Positions 37,921 through 50,545 are shown, counted from the stretch's first letter. The stretch is DNA of 64,000 bases from Anaeramoeba flamelloides (GCA_027625915.1 JANTQA010000070.1:7197001-7261000); one strand, 5' to 3'. Made by a program: numbers and translations. Notes: a model not told the origin generated them from the sequence alone.

Positions 37921-38385
37921 TATGAATAAATTTCACCATGGAATTTCATTTAATTTTCCTTATAAATTTCTTGAATTGGATCAAACAGTGTACTCTTTTT
38001 CACCTGATGAACACCAAATGATTATTAATGCCATTATGAAATTGAGAATTATAAAATTTTTATTTAATTAACCAAAAAAAAAAAAATATTAACGATATAA
38101 TAGATCGGGAAATAATAATTTCTCAAAAGTTTTCATGTGAGTTTATTAAAAGAATTAAATATCTCAATCAAGTTAATGTAAAATTCAATCACCATCAAGG
38201 TCTATTCTGGATGTATTTATGTTTTATATTTTTATTATAAAAAATTTTATTTTGGAAGATCAGTATATTGTTCAACAAAAAATTATCAACTCATAAATGG
38301 GTATCTTAAAAAAATAACTTGATTAATAAAATGGTCTATTAAAGCTGGATCTTTCATAAAATTTAACAAAAAAATGTGTTTAGTT
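37921..38385 (+). pseudogene. Decayed coding-like stretch, family unknown
   Basis: Several short plus-strand frames with protein-like composition follow one another: ISFNFPYKFLELDQTVYSF, SPDEHQMIINAIMK, QVNVKFNHHQGLFWMY and GRSVYCSTKNYQLINGYLKK. They lie in different frames without splice sites to connect them. It looks like the remains of an old coding sequence, from a host gene or a mobile element. I do not recognise the family. Confidence 0.35.
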
Positions 38386-38430
38386 ATTCTAAAAAAGTAA
38401 GGACTTTATTAAAACTTTTATCAAGTTTTC

Positions 38431-38643
38431 TATTTTAAAAAAGTGAAAACTTTTTCAAAATTTTTTAATTTTGAAAGTTTTCTGTTTTAATAAAGTGAAG
38501 TTCAACATTTAAATATGGTGTAGAAGTTGGTCCCTCTCGGAAAGCACTTTTTAAAAAAAATTCTTTATTAAAACACAAAACTTTAAAAATGTTTTAATTC
38601 TGACAAAATCAAAATAAAAAAAGTTTTCACTTTTTTAAAATGA
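38431..38643. mobile_element. Foldback element with about 100-bp imperfect arms
   Basis: TTTTAAAAAAGTGAAAACTT at the left returns as AAGTTTTCACTTTTTTAAAA at the right. TTTGAAAGTTTTCTGTTTTA and AATAAAG continue the symmetry inward to about 38570. No second copy found in the window. Confidence 0.6.
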
Positions 38644-39490
38644 TAATGTTTCATAATGATTTTTTTTTTTTTTAGAAAAGTGGTTAATTAGAATTACTTT
38701 TTCACGAGAATTAACTTTTTTGGGAAAAGGTAAATATATGCGAAATAAATAACAGTTAAATGACAGAATTACATTATAGTGTATACTCAATTTTTTGAGT
38801 GAAAATTAAGTATAATAATGTTGAGAATTTGTATTTAGGTTTTTAAAAATTTTAAACTTTATTTTGTTTTTTTTTTTTTTCCATTTCACATAAGAAAAAA
38901 AAAATTGTAATTAAATTTTATTTATTTTGAAAATTTTCTGATCATTGTATCAAATTCAAATATGTACTCCATTATTAAGTCACAAAGATTCTTGGTCATT
39001 CACACAAATAAGGATGAAAAAATGTACAAGTATTACAAGATGTTTTGATATATTTTAAATGTTGTCTTCGCTCATTTGTCATCAAGAGTGTTGATTTACT
39101 ACTTCGTGTTCATATATCTATCGATCACGAGTTTTCATTACAAATTGTGAAATATGGATCAAGAGTTAAAAGTTATTGTTGAAGATTGGGAAACCCAACA
39201 AAAATGAAAAGGCAGTGGGAAATATATTATTATAAAAATGTGAGAAAAAATAATTTTTTAAACGAATTAAAGAAAAAAAAAATTATACATAAAAAACAAT
39301 ATGGATTTCGCTAATAATAGAAAAAGATGTAGAAAATGATGGTTGGATCTTATTATTATTCTTTGAAATGACTAAAATAACCGAATATTTTTCTTTATAT
39401 GTTTTTATTTTAGCTTTATTTATTTTTTGGTTTTTAATAAATTATTTTCAAGGCAACAAAATCGCGTGCATAATTATATCTGGGGGAGTT

Positions 39491-42400
39491 TTATTTCTTT
39501 CTATGATTATTTTTTTTGTTAAAAGGGGTTAACCGTAATTTTTTACAGTATACATTACACCTATGCATTTTTTTAAATTTAGATTTATCTAGTCTGAAAT
39601 TATGACATTCGGGATCTTTTTTATCAAGAATTATTTGGTCTATTATTAAAGTATTGCTGACTTGGTATTCAGTAATAATGTGCCTATGTTGGGATTTTTC
39701 GTAAGTGTAATGGGAAAATGCATGCAGCAGTAAATATAATCCCTTGTTGGAGGAATTTTTGTTATGTGTATTTAAAAGGTTGTAATTTTTGATATTGCTG
39801 CTGTTCTTGACTTTGGGTCTAATTACACACAAGGTACCATAATTTCGAAAGATTGGCTTTCTGAATTTTATTATATTTACTTTAATGGTTTTGATGTTTT
39901 GAATTTTCGATAATTGGTGGTAAAACTCCTTTAATCGATTGGTTATTTGATAATTATTTGTCAAAATAGAACGGCAAAAGGCATTTAATTTTTCATATTG
40001 CTTATTGCCTTTGCCATCTTGATACTTTGGGAAAAATTCTGCAATAAATTCCTTTTTTTTTTTTTCAGTATAAAGCAAATAATTATTTTTTTTATTAATT
40101 TGATAATTAAAATTCGAAAGTCTGTGCTCTTGAAATAATATTGATTGCCTTTTTAGTTTTAATTGGATTTTCTTTTGCTTCAAAGACGAAAATTCATAAT
40201 TAACTGAGTAGTATAATACATTGAACTTTTTCAAATTTCTGCTTTTATTTTTCACAGTTTTGTTCCGAGTTTTTTTTTTCTTTTCTTTTAGATAATGCCG
40301 ACGGTGATCCCCATGGTGGGGAGCTTTAAAAATATCGATTTTTTTTTTTTTTTTTTCTGTTGTTTTTTTTATTGTGGTGGTTCGTTTTTCCATATATACC
40401 CTTATCTGAATCTGAGTATGGATCTGTATAACTACTCAAAGTTTCACTGCTGGTATTATAATCTGAATCCGAATAAGAAATTGAATCTGAAGATTTACTA
40501 GTATCTAGTGATGGAGATGGAGATGTATTATTAGTTAAAGAATGCTCTGAAGTTGTATCTGAAGATTTAGATGGATGCTTATCTGCATCTACATCCTTTG
40601 AATCGCTATCTGAACCAATGTCTGAACTTGGAATATGTATTTTTTGTTTTTCTTTGTCGCTACTGCTAGAAGAATCGCTTCTTAAATTAATAGACGAAGT
40701 AGACTCAGAATCAGTTTTAGAATCACTACCACTTTTTTTGATCCGTTTTTTATTGTTTTTTTTAAAATCGCTAATTTCGCTAGTACTGGATCCATTGCTT
40801 GACATTAATTTTTTTTTCTTTCTTGGTGTTGTGCCATTAGAGCCGTCATTTGAACTTTTGTTTGTCGATGGACCGGAGCTAAGGCCTGTGTCAGAATCGG
40901 AGTAAGTTCTAAAATTGTTATGTTTTTTTCTTTTTGATTTTTTTTTCTTTTTGGATTTCTTCTTTTTTTGAGGCTGAGATATAGAACTTCTTGAACGATT
41001 TATTGATTCATGCTTTGGGTCCGAATATGTCTTTGAACTTGATCTTGCTTTTGGATCTGAAGGAATATTTTTTAAGATATCATTAAAATTATTTTTTATT
41101 ATTCTTGTCATATTTTTTGAATTTTTTTTAACATTGAGAAAATATTTTTGAAATTTGGAATTATTATTTTTATATTTTTTTAAATTTTGATTATAATATT
41201 CTCGATTCAATTTATGATTTGAAATATAATTATATTTTATTTGTTTTTTTTGTATTAATGCTTTGATCATTTTTTTTGTTTTTTGATAACTTAATTTTGA
41301 ATTTTTGTTAAAATCATAATGCAATATTATTCTTTTATCGAACGGTTCCCATTTTTGTTGTGAGATTGAATCTAAGCAGACTTTAAAAGATCTCGGTTTA
41401 AATTTTAAAAGAGTTGAATTAATTTGTTTTGTTTCGTTGATAAATATGTTTGAAATTTGGGCATTGTCGTGGGTGCTTCGTAATGTTGAATATGAAAGAA
41501 TCAAAAAAGAAAATTCTTTCTTTTTGCTTTGGTTATTCAATTTTTTTTTAATTTCCGATTCGAAATGCTCAATAATGAATTCTTTTGTTTTTTTTTTTTT
41601 GGAATATGATATTAATAAACAAATACCAATTTTTTCTTTGTTAAAAGTTTCTTCTTTCTCTTTCTCTTTTTCTTTTTCTTTTTCTTTCCCTTTTGTTATT
41701 TGTACAAAATCCTTTTTCGCTTTGTGATCCATTTCCAATTTTTTATTTTTTCTGAGTAATTCTTCTTTTTCTTTTTTGAATTTTGTTGACATTTCTTTCA
41801 TTTTTCTTTCGTTTTCTTTAATTTCTTTTTTTATCAATTCTAATTTTTTTTTAAATTCTTCTCTTTCTCTTTTGATCTCTCTGACCATTTCTTTTTCTTT
41901 TGCCTTTTCTTTTTCTTTTTCTTTTTTACTGTTGGTTAATTGAGATTTACTTTCTGTTAGTTGGTTGTTTGTGGAAGTTTCTTCTACCTTGGACAGAATC
42001 AGGTCACTCTTCTTTAAGTTTTGTTCTTTTGGTTGTTTGTTGTCTTTGTCAAATTGATTTTGAATATTTTTTTGATTCTCCAAATAGATTTGTTTCATTT
42101 TGTTTACCTCGTTTTCAATTGCTTCTTGCTCGTTTTGAAATTCGATGAAAAAATCTTTTTCATTTTCATAATTAAGTCCAAATTTGCCCCAAAAATAAAC
42201 GAGGTGCTGGAGTGGGATTCTTGTGTTGCTGACTTGAAAAAAAATGTAAAAATTCACGATATTTTTTACATATTTTTTCAATTTCTTTCTGATCCAGCGA
42301 TCAAGCCCAAAATAAGTGAGGCAATAGCGACAGAAAAGATCCTTTCCTTGAAATCTAAAAACACAATTTTTTGTTGGTAATAGTTCGCTGAAGTGTTCTT

Positions 42401-42779
42401 TCAAATGATCATAATCTCGTTTTTCATCTTTTTTTTGACTGACTAATGAAAGATTGATTGTTTTAGATTTGTGGCTCTGTAGAGTCACTTCAGGATTTAA
42501 AAAATAAAACGAAAAATCTTTTGCTTGGTGAAATTGATCCTTGGTCAAAGGCGGTTCTTCCCAGAAACCATCCGTTTTTTGGGAGGGACGAATTTTGACC
42601 ATCCTCGTGATAGTTGTTAACGGGAATTTCTTTTTTAAATTTCTTAAATTAAGTTTCGCCTTTGGGTATTTGATCTTCTGTGGATAGATACTATCATACG
42701 TGAGATATACATAACTTTCCTGTTGCTCTTTTTGTTTTTTTTCAAACTCTTGTTCTCTTATTTGTTGGACTTGGGCCAT
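39491..42779 (-). CDS. VwkA-like protein with degenerate vWA and alpha-kinase domains
   Basis: Proposed exons 42779-40400 and 40356-39491, 1081 aa, joined by a 43-bp phase-1 intron (GTATAT to CAACAG). Order: a conserved N-terminal block with FCRYC (about 1-230); a charged coiled coil (230-390); a vWA-like domain (about 395-560, IGICLLISYS, FSFLILSYST, QKWEPFDKRIILHYDF, KMIKALIQKKQIKYNYIS); a Ser/Asp-rich linker (about 570-790); and a C-terminal alpha-kinase-like domain (KEFIAEFFPKYQDG, LHAFSHYTYEKS, MHRCNVYCKKLRLTPF). vWA plus alpha-kinase is the layout of Dictyostelium VwkA. The MIDAS DxSxS is absent, the N-lobe VAK lysine region reads IAEFF, and the DLQG, TDPQ and FGxGNLG motifs are unrecognisable; the zinc-binding HxCxxxC survives. 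I infer a catalytically dead scaffold. The intron is unusually short; alternatives are a homopolymer error in the A18 run or ribosomal frameshifting. Confidence 0.75.
40357..40399 (-). other. Candidate 43-bp intron next to an A18 run
   Basis: It begins GTATATATGG and ends AAACAACAG on the minus strand. Removing it joins the Ser/Asp-rich linker to the alpha-kinase frame without loss of frame. The acceptor is followed directly by 18 A residues. It is the shortest intron in the window, compared with 76-289 bp for the other short ones. Confidence 0.5.
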
Positions 42780-45054
42780 AATAATAATGTTTAAAAGTGG
42801 AAGTAAAAAAAAAAACTTGAAAAAATGAAAGATTTGTTTTACTTTTTATTTTTGGTTTCGTTTATTAGTGTGAATATTATTGAACTTTATCGTATAGGAA
42901 TTTCTATAAAAGACCATCATAATCTTTTTAATTGAAAAAATTACCTTCAAACTTTGATTTAGAACAAAACAAGCAGAATATCTTTATTTTCTTGAAAGGA
43001 AAGTTTGAAAATATTTTTTACTATTTTTGATTTGGGTTATTAGGAAAGATGAGTGAAGAAGAAAAATTAATGTGTAACTTTGTAGAGTTGTTTTGGTTCT
43101 TATTTTCAAAATCTTATTCATTTTGGAAAAATAACTTTTTTTTTTTTCAATTTTTTTTTGACGATAATTTTGTTTTTTTTTTTAACTATTTTGTTTTTCA
43201 AAGATTTGTGGACAAAATCCTTAAAGTGTAACCATAATTTTATTTTTGATCAGTATTAAAACCAAATTCCTTAAATCTGAAAAAACAGTGGAATTGTTTT
43301 TGATCCCTTTAAAACAATGAGTTAAAATTGGAAAATACACTACCTAAGAAAGACTCAGATATTCATTACCTGTTAAATATTAACTGTTTCAATTAGGATC
43401 TTGTTTAAAAGATTCAAAATCTCTGAATTATGACTATTTTTTAAATGTAGAATAATCCAGAAAATCACATATTTTCTTTGATAAATCAAAATTGGATGAA
43501 TTAAATAAATATAGGAATTGAAAATACAATTTGAAATTCTTTTGAAATAGAAATAATTTGTTTCTCAACAAGTTAGACTCAAATTTATTTCCATCTAGAT
43601 AATTTAAAAATAAACAAAGTGAAGAATAAGTAATTATCTCAAATATTACAGATAACATCAATCATAAAATGGGTTTTTTTTGTTATTGATTTTTATATTA
43701 TTTTGATTTTATTTTTTTGTTAGGAAAAAATATCCCATACTAGAGTATCCTATACCTCCTGTACCTGGTTTAATTTTAATTAATCAGATTTGAATTTTAA
43801 AGGTATTTATTAAAAGTTTCAATAACATGTTTTTTTTTCCCATAATCTATAACTACTAACATACAACGAAAACAACCATAGTTAATTTGTAAGAATTCGA
43901 CTAATTGCACAAAAAAAAAAATAATAATAAGTTACTTTTTTGTTGCTTTTATATAGAAAATATATACTAATTTTGAATTAAAAAAATTTACTTAAATTAA
44001 TCAATAGATTAGATGTTTTTAACTCACCCATTATATAAATACAAATTAGAAATTACCATAAAACTTTTATTAAGATCTTTACAAGATTCAATTTTTAGAA
44101 TCTTTAGAATCACAACTTGTTAATTTTTGAACTCATAATATTAGTATATTAATAACCAAATCTGTAGTTATCAGCAGTTTCTTGTTATAAAGGTATCTTC
44201 AAAGAATAATTTTTCAAAAATAACAAAAATTATTTTAATCTGGCATTATAGGTAACCAAAAAAAGAATTTTTTATTTTGGTATCAAAACTCTATTAAAAA
44301 AAAAAGATATAGTTTTACTTTCATTTCAAAATAAAATAATTTTCTTACAGAGAAACAATATTAAAAAAATCAGGATTTACGAAAATATAATTAAAACGAC
44401 AATAATAAGACAAAAAACCTCAAATATTTATTTTTTTGAGATATATTAAATTCATTTTAAAAATAAAAAAAAATAATTATTAATTCTTAAATTTTGTTAA
44501 TGAAGTGATTCCTTATAAAAACCAAATTTAAACAAGAAACAGGTTGAAACTTATCATTGGAATAAAAAAAAAAAACATTAGATTCCATGGAATCAAAAAA
44601 AGAATTATTTGAGGTTTTTTTTCAAAAAAGAATCAAAAGCGAACTCTGTCAATTTTATTTCTATAAAATGCAAGTACCTTAAAGATCCTTATTCAGTTCT
44701 GTTAAAAAAACATCCGTGTATTTTCATTGTTGTACTACCACTTTAATATTACAGAATAATAAGTAAAAATTTGAATTTAATGCAACAAAATTTGAAAAAA
44801 TTAATTAAAAATTTAATTGACAAAAAAAAAAAAACAAAAAAAGGGAAAAAATTGATCTAATCGAGAATTTCTCAATAAGTCTGCCAAATAAGAAATTTTT
44901 GGATTTATTTTTTTTTTTGAAATTTTTAGATCTTAAAGAACCAATTTATTAAGTAAAAGAAAATTAAAAAAAAGGATTGAGTCAGAAAAATAGCGAATTA
45001 TAATAACTGCTTAAATAAGGAATAATTAAAAACTAAAATGATTTCTGATCACAT
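42780..45054. other. Intergenic region, no gene established
   Basis: Upstream of the VwkA-like gene and downstream of enolase, both minus strand. A plus-strand ATG at 43049 starts MSEEEKLMCNF before low-complexity Phe-rich sequence. It could be a first exon, but I found no partner exon. No repeat family recognised. Confidence 0.45.
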
Positions 45055-46877
45055 TTAGAGCATTTCTTTTGATTTTAAGTATTCTTCGATTTGTAATAAT
45101 CTGTTGTATTTACAGGTTCTTTCACCACGAGCTGTAGCACCAGTTTTGATATATCCAGCACCAACACCGACAGCAAGGTCAGCAATGACAGAGTTTGTGG
45201 TTTCACCACTTCTGTGAGAAACAATGACGTTTCCTTGGAGTTCGTTATGGATCAATCTTACTGCTTCAAATCCTTCCATGATTGTACCGATTTGGTTAAT
45301 TTTGAGAAGAAGAGAGTTGGCCCATTTTTCTTCGATACCTTGTTTGATGAGTCTTGGGTTTGATGTTGTGACGTCATCCATGACAAGCATAATTTTGTCA
45401 CCAAGTTTTTCTTGCATTGAGATCCATCCTTTGTAATCGGTTTCATGGAGACCGTCTTCAATTGAGCAGATGGCTGGATGTCTTTCAACTAATGCAACCC
45501 ACCAATCGACTAATTCTTCGGTGGTAACCCATTCACCCTCAACAATTTCGTATTTTTGGGTCTTTTCGTCATAGAATTCGGAGGCGGCGGCGTCCATGGC
45601 GAGTCTGATATCGGTTCCGACAGTGAATCCGGCGCTTTTGATGGCCTCTTCGATGGCTTCTAAGGCTTCGTCTGCGGTATCTAAGAGTGGTGCAAATCCA
45701 CCTTCGTCACCAAGATTCTTGGCGGAGACGCCGTATCTTTTAACTAACAATTTTCCTAAATGGTGATAGACAGTGGTGACGTTTTTGAGTCTTTGGCTGA
45801 ATGGGATGTCTTTGCTTGGGACAATCATAAATTCTTGGATTTTTAATTTTCCGCCTGCGTGTTTTCCTCCATTGAGAATGTTGACCATTGGGACTGGGAG
45901 GGTGAATTTGGATGGCATGTTTTCTTTTCCATAGAAATTTTCAGCAAGATACATAAATAATGGTTGGTCTAAAAGTTTGGCTCCTGCGGTTGCTAAAGCA
46001 AAACTACATGCGGTAATTGAATTTCCTCCAAGCTTTTTTAGAAATTGTGTTGTGAAAAAAATAGAGCAAGTAATAAAGCAAAATAAAAAGAAAAAAATAC
46101 GAGAGAAATATTTAGTTGGTTGGTGATTTTTGATCGAAGAATGGCAATGGCTTTGAAAAAAATCAAAAAAAAAAAAAAAAGAAAAAAATATAAAAAGAAG
46201 AATTAAAAAAAAAAAAAACAATTTACTTTAGTTTTAAGTTCAGTTCCGTCGGTTTTGCACATGATTTCATCAAGTAAAACGAGGCTTTTAAGTTCTTTTC
46301 CTTCAAGAACAGGGCTAATTTTTTCATCGACATTTTTACAGGCCTTAAGGACACCTTTCCCAAGATAAGTTTTTTCATCTTTGTCACGAAGTTCGAGTGC
46401 TTCAGAGGATCCGGTAGATGCTCCAGATGGTGCGCTTGATCTGGCCATTAATTTGACTTCTCCATTAATTTTACAGTAGACATCAACTTCAACAGTTGGG
46501 TTGCCTCTGGAGTCAAGGATTTGTCTTCCATGGAGATGATCGACGACTGGTGGTGGAGCTAATTCTAAAAGCTTTGCTGCAAGGAATGAAAATGGTTCTT
46601 CTGGAAGCTTATCAAGACATGAATTTAAAGCGTCTTCAAGTTTTTCTGCAATTTTATGTTTTTCAACATAAGCTCGGAGTTGGTTCTTTTTGCTCGACAC
46701 TTTTTTTTTTTTTTTTTATTTTGGTTTTTTGTTGGTTTTTTGTTGAGTAAGAAAGGAGAAAAATTAAACAAAAAAAAGAAAAAAAAAATTCGTTATATTT
46801 TATTTAGGATAGAATTGTAAAAGAAAGAAAAGGAGAGTTTTTTCAAAATAAAAAAAAAGAAAAGATCGGAAATTACT
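45055..46877 (-). CDS. ENO: Enolase (phosphopyruvate hydratase) with N-terminal helical extension
   Basis: Coding exons 46699-46227 and 46032-45055 (194-bp intron, phase 0) give a 483-aa enolase, EC 4.2.1.11, which converts 2-phosphoglycerate to phosphoenolpyruvate in glycolysis. The catalytic set is complete: SGASTG loop, QEFM, DEGGFAP, MDAAASEF, SIEDGL, VMDDVTTSNP (metal Asp kept, neighbours unusual), LLLKINQIG, VSHRSGET, IKTGATARGERT. An extra 50 residues precede the enolase fold (LRAYVEKHKIAEKLEDAL, PFSFLAAKLLELAPP). They resemble the DPY-30/RIIa-like dimerisation helices seen at the start of ENO4-type enolases. No in-frame ATG precedes the extension; the frame opens at TGTCG after an AG. 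A 5' leader exon ending CAAA at 46877 with donor GTAATT would recreate A|TG across a 177-bp intron. Otherwise a GTG start or a sequence error must be assumed. Confidence 0.92.
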
Positions 46878-47532
46878 TTGAAATTGTTATTAGGAGAATG
46901 AATAAAAAAAAATGAGAGGATGTTTTGATAAATTATTTTTCAAAACTCGATCAATCCATAAATTTATTCATTGTGAGTTATTGAAAGTTCATTTTTAAAA
47001 ACTCTTTATTTCCATAAATTGATGAAAAAAAAGATGATTTAAGGACAATGTTCTGAGGTGAAAACAGAAAAATTGTTGACAAATACTCTCTTAAAAGAGA
47101 ACTATCAATCTTATTTTGTTATTTAGGTATTGTGAATTCTTTTGATGAAAAAAATGGTAAAATTTTCACAAATTCCAACAATTTACACAATTTGAACCTT
47201 AATTTTTGAAAGTTCCATATTTGGATCTAGTATTTGACAATTTCCATTTCAAATCTAGAAACACAAAACAATTTCAGCAGCAATCAGAATAAAAATTCTT
47301 GAGACTTTTCGAAATGTTTTAAAATTTACACTTGGACTTGAAAAACCAACAAACTTTTTACCTCCATTTCTTTTTAAAATTTTGAATCAATAATCTTTTT
47401 GAAAAAGTTTTATGTTTGTGACTATTTAGGTTTTGAAAAGTGATTATTTATTGTCCAATTTCTTCAGAATGAAAATTCTTTTTGGGAATTAAAAGTAAAA
47501 TAACGCAATAAGTCCAGACTCTCTGAGGCCAC

Positions 47533-47557
47533 AGTATACCCCCTAAGGGCGGTGTAC
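47533..47557. repeat. G+C-rich short hairpin patch
   Basis: AGTATACCCCC faces GGGCGGTGTAC around a TAAG centre, an imperfect palindrome with a base composition unlike its surroundings. I cannot assign it to any RNA gene. Confidence 0.45.
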
Positions 47558-50204
47558 ATAATTAATTCAGAATAGATCATATGAGTTATCATCTCACATA
47601 GAGAATTCTCAAAAATATATATTTTGTTATTGAATGATTGAATTAGTTCTATTGATTCAAATTACTTTAAAAAAACCCATTAATAAAATAGCTCTATGTG
47701 TTGATCCAATCAATTAAACCTTGATCCTTTGTAAAATAAAAAATACAAACAATTTCGGACAAATTACTACATTTCATCACAAATTTAAAGGTTGAATTAT
47801 CAATTTTCAGAAACCAAAGCTGCATAATATTCTTCTAAAATGTGTTGCAAAATGTAGATTAATTGCTAAAAAAAACCAATTTTTATTAAACAATAAATAA
47901 TTAACCAATTGATTAATATTTACAAATGCTATTCTTCATATCTTGGAAATTTATTGAATTTTTAATTCATAGCTTAACAAAAAAAACCCTCTTTTGGATT
48001 TTCAGGTTTATGATTATTGAGTCAATCTTTGAAATTTAAAAATTCATAAAAGGTAATTTTTATGATCTCTAAATATTAAAAATTAAACACCCGAATATTA
48101 TTATTTAGATTTCAATATTTTGATTTTGAAAATTTTTTAAAAAAAAATTCATCAAAATGATAATTTTGAATTAAACTCATCAGTAAAAAACACAATTATT
48201 TTATATACAATAATATTTATTCTAGATTTTTAAGAACTACATTCCAAGGATTTAACATTTCTATTATATACCCACAATTACACGACATACTAATTATCTT
48301 AAAAATCTATTATCGAAGCAACCCTTTAAATTTAAATTAAAAAAAAAAAAAAACTTATATCAAAAGATCTATTGTTTATACTAAATAATCTTACTTAAAT
48401 TTTCTTATTTATTGATATTTAATAATCCTTTCATATTTTTGCTTGATATTTTTGAGTGAAAGTGTGCTTAAATCACCATTCCAGAAATTGATAAAAAATT
48501 CGTTAGAATTTAAAAAAAAATATTCTTAAATTTAGAATGAAACCCAAAATATTTATTAAACTTTAAAATCAAAACAATTGAAAGAAATAAATTAAGTAGG
48601 AATTCGATTTCTAAAAGAGAAAAGTTTCCCAAAAAAACTTTAGAAACATAATAGATAATTTTGAAAAATAAAATGATTTTGAGTCAATAAATAAAAATAG
48701 TTACGCAGGTAAAAAGTATAAATTTTACAAATAAATATCTCTCATTCAAATGCTTTGTAGGTTATAAATCATTAAACTTGTCGGAAAAGATCTCAAATAA
48801 ATTGATATTTGAATAAATAAAAAAACCACAATTTTTTTAGTAAGTAATTCACATTCCCAAAAAAAAAACTTTCTAAAAATGAAGTAAAACTTGACTAGCC
48901 ATAATAAAAATCCTTAAAAGAAGATTTAAACTCTAAAAGTATTTTTAAAATGTTTTTTTATGTATAGTTTTGAAAATTTATTGTTTAAATAAAAAGATAA
49001 TAAAAATATTAAATTGTAAATAGAGAAAATTATAATGAGACTTAAGAATCAAGATTAAAATAGAACTTTCATTGATAAATAACACCCAAAATATAAAAAT
49101 TAATACATACTTATTAATATTTAAGAAAAATTATTGTCGAATATCATCCAGATTGTACCTTTTTAATTAAAATACCAATAAAATACTTTCCTTTTAACAA
49201 TTAAAAACAATAAAACAAAACAAAAAAAAAAACAATACAATATGCGAATCATAATTTTCAAAATGAACATTATGGTTTATTTCTGACTGTATTTTCACTA
49301 AAAAAAGTTTAACAAACATACTTTTTGCAAATAATTAAAATCATTTTAAAAGAAATTAAATATTATCTATTCTCAAAAAATTTATTTGTCTTTTCAATGA
49401 TTTTTTTCTTCCAACTTGTCTTTCTTAAAAAAATAATCAACAAAAGAAAATAATAAAAAAATGAAAAAATTCATAAAAAAATATAAAAAAAATTGATAAA
49501 AATAAGGAATAAAACTGATTTTGATCCAAAATATTGAACATATTTTTTCTGAATAGAATATTAGATAAACCTTGAAAAAAACGTCTATTAACATTATAAA
49601 ACGAATCAAAAAATTTAGAATGAGTATTAAAGCTTTTTTATTAATAGAGTTTCACCCCAAAAACTCATCTGAAAATACTAAACAATAAGACAATATTTTT
49701 TAAAAATATTTTCACAACTCAATTTTCTTAGTGATTATTTGTCATTTCAATAATCTTTTTTTTTCTAAATGATCTTTTAAAAATAGAGCACATACTTTTG
49801 AAGACTTTTAATTAAGTAAATAACTTTATTATTACAACTAATTTCATAATTAGCAAAAAATATTATTATTAACCCTTTCCAGTGAAATTTTATTAATAAA
49901 AAAATCCGTGATACACTTTACAAAAAATGTTACTCAATTTTTTTGAGTTTTTGTTTTTATTTTTTGTAATTTATAAAATATCAGGTTTTTTATGTTTTTA
50001 GAATATTTTAAAAATGAATAATTAATCAGATCTAATTATTATTTGTTCTTTTTAACTAAAGAATAGTGTTATTTTATTATTTTTTTTTTCAATTAATTAT
50101 TATTTGTGATCTAAATTTTTTTATAATTGAGTTTATAACCATTTCTTGATTAATGGGAAAGAAAAGTATGATTGTTTATTGAAATTTAAGAAGTGTTGAA
50201 AAGT

Positions 50205-50545
50205 GATGTAGATTATCACAAAGTGTTTGGGATTTTCTATCTTTTCAAGAATTCAAAATATAAGAGAAAAAATATTCAATTTTACTCGATTCTATTCAAC
50301 CCTCTAAAAAATAATGGATTTTTTTGTGAAAATAAGAAATAAAAAGAATTTTTTTTGAAATTTTCTTTTGATTTTAAAAATCAAAAAAAAAAAAAATACA
50401 AATTGTACTTTTCCAGAAATCAAAAAATCAAAAAATGTATGTTTTTATACGATACTTTAAATTCTTGAAAACTTAATAGTGCACTCTTTTAATTTGAAAG
50501 AATTTTATAAAAAATGTAGGATTTTATTCAATTCCTTCAAATTTA
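50205..50545. mobile_element. Family D element, copy 4 (diverged)
   Basis: CACAAAGTGTTTGGGATTTTC, TTTTACTCGATTCTATTCAA, TACTTTTCCAGAAATCAAAA and GATTTTATTCAATTCCTTCA correspond, in order, to parts of copies 1-3. The central hairpin has decayed. Confidence 0.5.

Larger units (their letters stand above)
35012..39490. other. Intergenic region between PPAN and the VwkA-like gene
   Basis: The two genes converge here. It holds a decayed coding-like stretch (37.9-38.4 kb) and one foldback element (38431-38643). The remainder is AT-rich with no visible gene. Confidence 0.55.

Noticed and set aside
39491-40393. Kinase-like frame as a separate gene starting at its own ATG
   Set aside because: The ATG overlaps the preceding frame, and the combined product matches the known vWA plus alpha-kinase layout, so one gene is more likely.
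43049-43231. Plus-strand frame beginning MSEEEKLM
   Set aside because: The first dozen codons look possible, but the rest is Phe-rich AT translation and no second exon was found.
45224-46750. Overlapping frames on both strands within enolase
   Set aside because: Shadows of a complete and well-conserved enolase.
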